Of a stretch of 64,000 bases of DNA, positions 59,594 to 64,000 are shown one piece after another. The position numbers and the translations under genes were made by a program. Numbering within the stretch: the first letter of the stretch is position 1; each line of letters begins with the position of its first letter. Below the pieces are notes generated by a model. It did no database searches, had not been told where the DNA came from, and worked only from the letters and a program-made list of their open reading frames with translations. This DNA comes from Bacteroidales bacterium (GTDB lineage Bacteria; Bacteroidota; Bacteroidia; Bacteroidales; TTA-H9). The DNA is taken from positions 1 to 64,000 of the forward strand of contig JAUSOY010000038.1 of assembly GCA_030656615.1 (NCBI GenBank), given 5' to 3'.

Positions 59594-62446
59594 TTATCTG
59601 CCGCAAATATTTTTAAAACTACAAACTTCGCATGGTTTGATGTCTTCCGTTAGGGTGAATGATTGATTTGGATCAAATATCTCTTCAAGCAATTCCTTTA
59701 GTAGTTCTTCGAAATCCAGAAGTTGAGATCCGGAAATACGATCGTTGCCTTGGATTTTTAAGGGAATATATCCAAGAGATATTTTCTTCATTGAAATAAT
59801 GCCAGAACTGATATTGTCCCCGTAAGAATGATTACTCAACCACAAATACATCAATAACTGAAAAGCTTTTGGTTTTGATTTTTCGGTAATAAGACCTGCT
59901 AAAGCGTCAATACCAACATCATACAGTTCTACTTTACCAGTTTTAAAATCCACGATACGATTATGACCATCAAACTCCTCAATACTATCCGCTTTACCAT
60001 GAAGATTAACCAGGATTGGTTCTCCTTCGATTTCGATTTGAATTGCCCGCTTCATTTCCAATTCAGAAGCCAATACACGGATATTGTGGCCCTCTTGAAC
60101 CTGAGTGCTCATATAATCAAAGTATGACTTCAACATAAGTGTGGCTGCTTCCAGAAACAGTAGATTCATCCCTGTATCCGTTGCGATTTCGGGATATACT
60201 TCACCAAACGCCAGGTTCATCAATTCCCTGCACTGTTCTTTATTCTTATCCAAAACCTCTGTCGTGAGGAATTCCCCCAAAGAGTTAGAATAAAGATTTT
60301 CCACCGCTTTGTGAACGGCTTGTCCCAAAATTCGGTAGTCGGCCATTCCCTCTGTATCTTCATCTTCCCTGATTCCAATAACATACTGGAGAAAAAATTG
60401 CAACCTACAAACAACATACGAATTAAGAGCTGTTGGAGATAATCCTTTTTTAGCCTTTTTATGAAGCAATTCCATGACGTCTGGTCCTTTTTCAACAAGG
60501 AATGGTTCTACCGTCCTATTCTCAGGATGATTTACCACTTTATGCATCTTTAACTGTGTTTTTGGATTTTTGGGAACAAACTCAGTTTTTAGTTGCTGCA
60601 AAAAACGGGATGCCTCTCCCCCACCTGAGGAACCGGCGCTATTGACATAAAAAATATGCACCTCCGTTGCCCGCTGTAGCAAATGGAAAAAGTGATAGGC
60701 AAAAACGGCATTCTTTTCACGAAATGTCGGAAGGGCAAAGTCATCCTCAATGCGGATATCAAAAGGAATCATTGATGATGAATGCGAAGCTGCCGGTAAT
60801 ATATCGTCGTTGGCTGATAGTAAAAAAACCCGTTCAAAATCAAGGGTACGGGTCTCCAACATTCCCATAACCTGCAAACCACCCAGTGGTTCACCGTAAA
60901 ATGCAACCTGCGTGCTCCGGATGAGTTGTTTGAGTAATCGTTTAATCTGAAACCAGGAAACAAATTCCAAATCGGTAGCAGCCCCCAGCATTTCATTTAT
61001 GGCTTTTCGAAAAACCCGAAAATATTCTGCCTCAATATTCCAATCGCTCTCCAATTGAATCAAGCACTGATGCAATTCACCAAAAACCCTGTCGATACCT
61101 TCCAACCATTCAATTAATGAACTTTCGCTTCCAATGAATGAATTTCTGATAAGCAGCTCAACTTCACCACCCAAACCGTTAAAAACACGATTTAACAAAG
61201 CATCCACAGGCCAATAAACTCTTCCACTTTCCAATATTTTTTTTAATTGGAGACTAATATCTTTCTCAATATCAGGAAGTAAAGTTCGAATAAACAACGA
61301 AAGATAAGGATGCCTCATCATACCGACAAAAGCACGGGCCGAAATCATTTTTCCTGATGTATCTCCAACAGGCGGTTCATTCAGGTCAAAGACTCCGCTC
61401 AGCAGTGAGGCTATCGGAGTATGCGCCAATGACAATCCCATCGTAACATTGAACTTTCCAACCTCAGGTGGTAAACTATTTAGAACAGGAAATAATAGCA
61501 GTTCATCTGGCACAACTACTACGGTTCTTGATAACCACTCCTTCTTTTCATCTTCGGTTTGCAGTTTACTAAGACCACTTTGGATAAGTTCTCCTAACAA
61601 ACGAGCCATGGCAAGTTTACGTGGTAGTGCATATACATCAATACTTCTCTCTGATTCTGCCAGTGAATTATCTATCCAACGGAAGTTTTCTGGACCCTCA
61701 CTTCTATAGTAATTACGCAAAAACTTGCCCGCTTCCTGCGAATGGTCATCCATATAATAGCTATCCGCATCATATAACATTACAAGTTTGTCGGCTTTTT
61801 CAAGCTTCTGACGGATTAATTCTTCAGCGGGATTCATGGCATTAAACCCTGCCATAATAACCTTTTTCCATGGCAAATTCTCGTAAAAACTCACAGGATT
61901 TTCAGCAAGTGTACGATAAGCAAGTCCTTGATATACAGCTCCAGACTCGAGTAACTTATCACTGAATGCCGTATAGTAATCGCCAAACACTTCATACATT
62001 TTCAAATAATTTGTCTGGAAAGGGCTTAGTGCATCAGAAGATGGATTCCATAATGAAATGGCCTTGGCAGCCGATAGGTATTGAAATAGCGCGGAACTAT
62101 CGGCGAGATGCAGGTCTACATCATTAAAATCATTTAGGAGTACTTCTCCCCAACCCATAAACTCATCAAAAGAAGGAGGATTTTCGTCAATTTTTATAAT
62201 AACCTTATAAAGTTGAACTAATTGATGCATAGCATCAACCCTTACCAAACCAGTAATTTCATATACAAACTCTTCGATCGAAAAGGCCTTAGGCATGAAT
62301 GAATCGCCATTGATTTGTTTTTTCAATGCTTCTCCAAGAAAAAGATGAGCTCTGCGCCCGGGTAAAACCACGCAGATTTCATGAAAATCATTACCATAAT
62401 TTTCACAAAGGAACTTTGCTACCTTATTTAGAAATGCCTGAGCCAT
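59594..62446 (-). CDS. PD-(D/E)XK nuclease family protein, AddB-like
   Basis: C-terminal LSPTALNSYVVCRLQFFLQYV...RIVDFKTGKVE...CEVCSFKNIC (nuclease with Cys cluster). Confidence 0.9.
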   Translation of the reverse strand: MAQAFLNKVAKFLCENYGNDFHEICVVLPGRRAHLFLGEALKKQINGDSFMPKAFSIEEFVYEITGLVRVDAMHQLVQLYKVIIKIDENPPSFDEFMGWGEVLLNDFNDVDLHLADSSALFQYLSAAKAISLWNPSSDALSPFQTNYLKMYEVFGDYYTAFSDKLLESGAVYQGLAYRTLAENPVSFYENLPWKKVIMAGFNAMNPAEELIRQKLEKADKLVMLYDADSYYMDDHSQEAGKFLRNYYRSEGPENFRWIDNSLAESERSIDVYALPRKLAMARLLGELIQSGLSKLQTEDEKKEWLSRTVVVVPDELLLFPVLNSLPPEVGKFNVTMGLSLAHTPIASLLSGVFDLNEPPVGDTSGKMISARAFVGMMRHPYLSLFIRTLLPDIEKDISLQLKKILESGRVYWPVDALLNRVFNGLGGEVELLIRNSFIGSESSLIEWLEGIDRVFGELHQCLIQLESDWNIEAEYFRVFRKAINEMLGAATDLEFVSWFQIKRLLKQLIRSTQVAFYGEPLGGLQVMGMLETRTLDFERVFLLSANDDILPAASHSSSMIPFDIRIEDDFALPTFREKNAVFAYHFFHLLQRATEVHIFYVNSAGSSGGGEASRFLQQLKTEFVPKNPKTQLKMHKVVNHPENRTVEPFLVEKGPDVMELLHKKAKKGLSPTALNSYVVCRLQFFLQYVIGIREDEDTEGMADYRILGQAVHKAVENLYSNSLGEFLTTEVLDKNKEQCRELMNLAFGEVYPEIATDTGMNLLFLEAATLMLKSYFDYMSTQVQEGHNIRVLASELEMKRAIQIEIEGEPILVNLHGKADSIEEFDGHNRIVDFKTGKVELYDVGIDALAGLITEKSKPKAFQLLMYLWLSNHSYGDNISSGIISMKKISLGYIPLKIQGNDRISGSQLLDFEELLKELLEEIFDPNQSFTLTEDIKPCEVCSFKNICGR

Positions 62447-62494
62447 GATTATTTTTTAGCGAATATAACCAAAAGCCCTTTTAAAATGCTAAAA

Positions 62495-63214
62495 TCAGTG
62501 ATGACGATTTCTAATAAAATCATCCGCTTGATTAAGCGTTTCAGGTTTGCCTACATCAAACCAATGCGCTCCGGTATGATCCCAAGCGATAATTTTTTCA
62601 TTATCGCAATAATGCAAATAATATTGAATGATAGAAAATGCTCCAGAAGGATATTGCTTATTAAAAATCAAGGGTGAAATTGCATGAATACCACTAAAAG
62701 CTCTATGGTATTGTCCTGGTTTTACATCAGGATAAGATGAAGAAGAATCCTTTACTATCCGGCCGCACAAACGATTTTCTTCATTAAAAACAAGCAATCG
62801 TGACGTTTGCCGATTACTTACGGCCAATGTTGCCATCGCTGACTCTTTCTGATGAAATTCGAAAAAAGCCTTTAAATCAATATCCGTGATAATGTCGACA
62901 TTATAAAGCAAAAAATCGCTTGTTAAAAATCCACGGGCATGAACAATGGCGCCACCAGTATCCAATAACTGATCGCTTTCGTCTGAAATCTGTATAGAAA
63001 AATTCTCTGTGGGAAATTGATTTAGATAGCTGATTACCTGGCTGGCAAAATGGTGAACATTCACAATAATTTCATCAAAACCGTGCTGGACAAGGTTTTC
63101 AATAGCATGTGCCAGTAATGGCTTTCCACCGACTTCCAGCAGGGCTTTTGGAAAACGATCCGTAAGTGGCTTTAAACGTGTGCCCAATCCGGCAGCAAGA
63201 ATCATGGCTTTCAT
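62495..63214 (-). CDS. Sugar nucleotidyltransferase (MurU-like)
   Basis: MKAMILAAGLGTRLKPLTDRFPKALLEVGGKPLLAHAIENL...FLLYNVDIITDIDL. Confidence 0.92.
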   Translation of the reverse strand: MKAMILAAGLGTRLKPLTDRFPKALLEVGGKPLLAHAIENLVQHGFDEIIVNVHHFASQVISYLNQFPTENFSIQISDESDQLLDTGGAIVHARGFLTSDFLLYNVDIITDIDLKAFFEFHQKESAMATLAVSNRQTSRLLVFNEENRLCGRIVKDSSSSYPDVKPGQYHRAFSGIHAISPLIFNKQYPSGAFSIIQYYLHYCDNEKIIAWDHTGAHWFDVGKPETLNQADDFIRNRHH

Positions 63215-63996
63215 CAGGAAAGATATTTTGCCACAATTGGCATACGTCTTCCCATTCCGAACGCTTTGGAAGACACTCTCAGGATAGGTGGTGTCTGATA
63301 ACGTTTGTATTCGCTGGTATTAACGAGTTTCAGAATCCTGTCGACCATTGTCTTCTCGAAACCCATTTCTGCCAATTCACGTGGTCCTTTACGATTCTCG
63401 ATGTATTGAAATAAGACTTTATCAAGAATTTCGTAGTCGGGCAAAGAGTCGGAGTCTTTTTGATCAGGTCGTAATTCGGCTGAGGGAGGTTTGGTTATAA
63501 TATTATCCGGAATAATTTCCATATTTCGGTTAATAAACCTTGCTAATTCATACACTTCAACTTTGTACAAATCGCCGATAACAGACAGTCCTCCGCACAT
63601 ATCACCATACAGTGTACCATATCCAACGGCAGCTTCGCTCTTGTTTGAGGTATTTAATAAGATATGGCCAAATTTATTAGACAATCCCATCAGAATCACC
63701 GCCCGAATACGAGCCTGAATATTCTCTTCGGCGATACTAAACGGGAGATTTTCAAAATGAGGTTTAAGCAAAGAGTCAAAGGAATGATATGCTTCTTCAA
63801 TAGGGATAACTTTTGCAGGGCAGCCTATAATTTCTGCTAGTTTTAATGCATCATTCACTGAATGATCGCTCGAAAACTGTGAAGGCATTAAAACGCCCAA
63901 AACATTCTCCGGGCCAATAGCTTCCGCGGCCAATACCATAACAATGGCTGAATCAATTCCGCCGGAAAGCCCAAGGATAGCCTTTCCGAAACCCAA
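63214..63996 (-). CDS. nadE: NAD+ synthase, C-terminal synthetase portion (truncated by the window edge)
   Basis: GLSGGIDSAIVMVLAAEAIGPENVLGVLMPS...LLNTSNKSEAAVGYGTLYGDMCGGLSVIGDLYKVEVYELA. Confidence 0.95.
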   Translation of the reverse strand: MGFGKAILGLSGGIDSAIVMVLAAEAIGPENVLGVLMPSQFSSDHSVNDALKLAEIIGCPAKVIPIEEAYHSFDSLLKPHFENLPFSIAEENIQARIRAVILMGLSNKFGHILLNTSNKSEAAVGYGTLYGDMCGGLSVIGDLYKVEVYELARFINRNMEIIPDNIITKPPSAELRPDQKDSDSLPDYEILDKVLFQYIENRKGPRELAEMGFEKTMVDRILKLVNTSEYKRYQTPPILRVSSKAFGMGRRMPIVAKYLS

Positions 63997-64000
63997 TTTT

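Noticed and set aside
1-64000. CRISPR array or cas genes
   Set aside because: No regularly spaced direct repeats and no Cas-like protein found on reading the window.

Overview
The window is a Bacteroidota (Bacteroidales-like) chromosomal segment. Support: TAnnTTTG promoters, three T9SS C-terminal sorting domains, GH92, and the rpsF-rpsR-rplI order. The left end (about 1-8300) is an accessory island. It holds a type I restriction-modification operon (hsdR-rhuM-four-helix-bundle-hsdM-hsdS, minus strand) and a truncated AAA ATPase abutting what looks like an IS transposase at the window edge. The rest is mostly core metabolism: trxB, NDH-2, DPP4, sirtuin, rubredoxin, ApbE, ribosomal proteins, WecB, GH92, C69 dipeptidase, MATE, rubrerythrin, two butyrate kinases, an IcmF-type fused mutase, PadR/PspC, HdrC/HdrB-like proteins, a TonB-type outer-membrane protein, a MEMO-AMMECR1 fusion, an AddB-like nuclease, a MurU-like nucleotidyltransferase and nadE. 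The observations I consider most worth following up are: (i) a four-helix-bundle (S23/bAvd-like) gene whose start and stop codons both lie inside inverted ATGAATGRTGAATG-type repeat arms, inserted between rhuM and hsdM; (ii) a 283-bp MITE/IS relic with 10-bp terminal inverted repeats, a 6-bp target duplication and nested symmetric hairpin modules; (iii) an in-frame REP-like palindrome in the hsdS inter-domain linker; (iv) a decayed aqpZ with a lost start, three nonsense codons and one frameshift; (v) a perfect 14-bp operator-like palindrome inside a Bacteroidota promoter that drives a small-protein/DUF134/NifX-like cluster; (vi) a candidate NqrM-like cysteine-rich protein beside apbE. I did not find a CRISPR array or a large unambiguous novel defence system.
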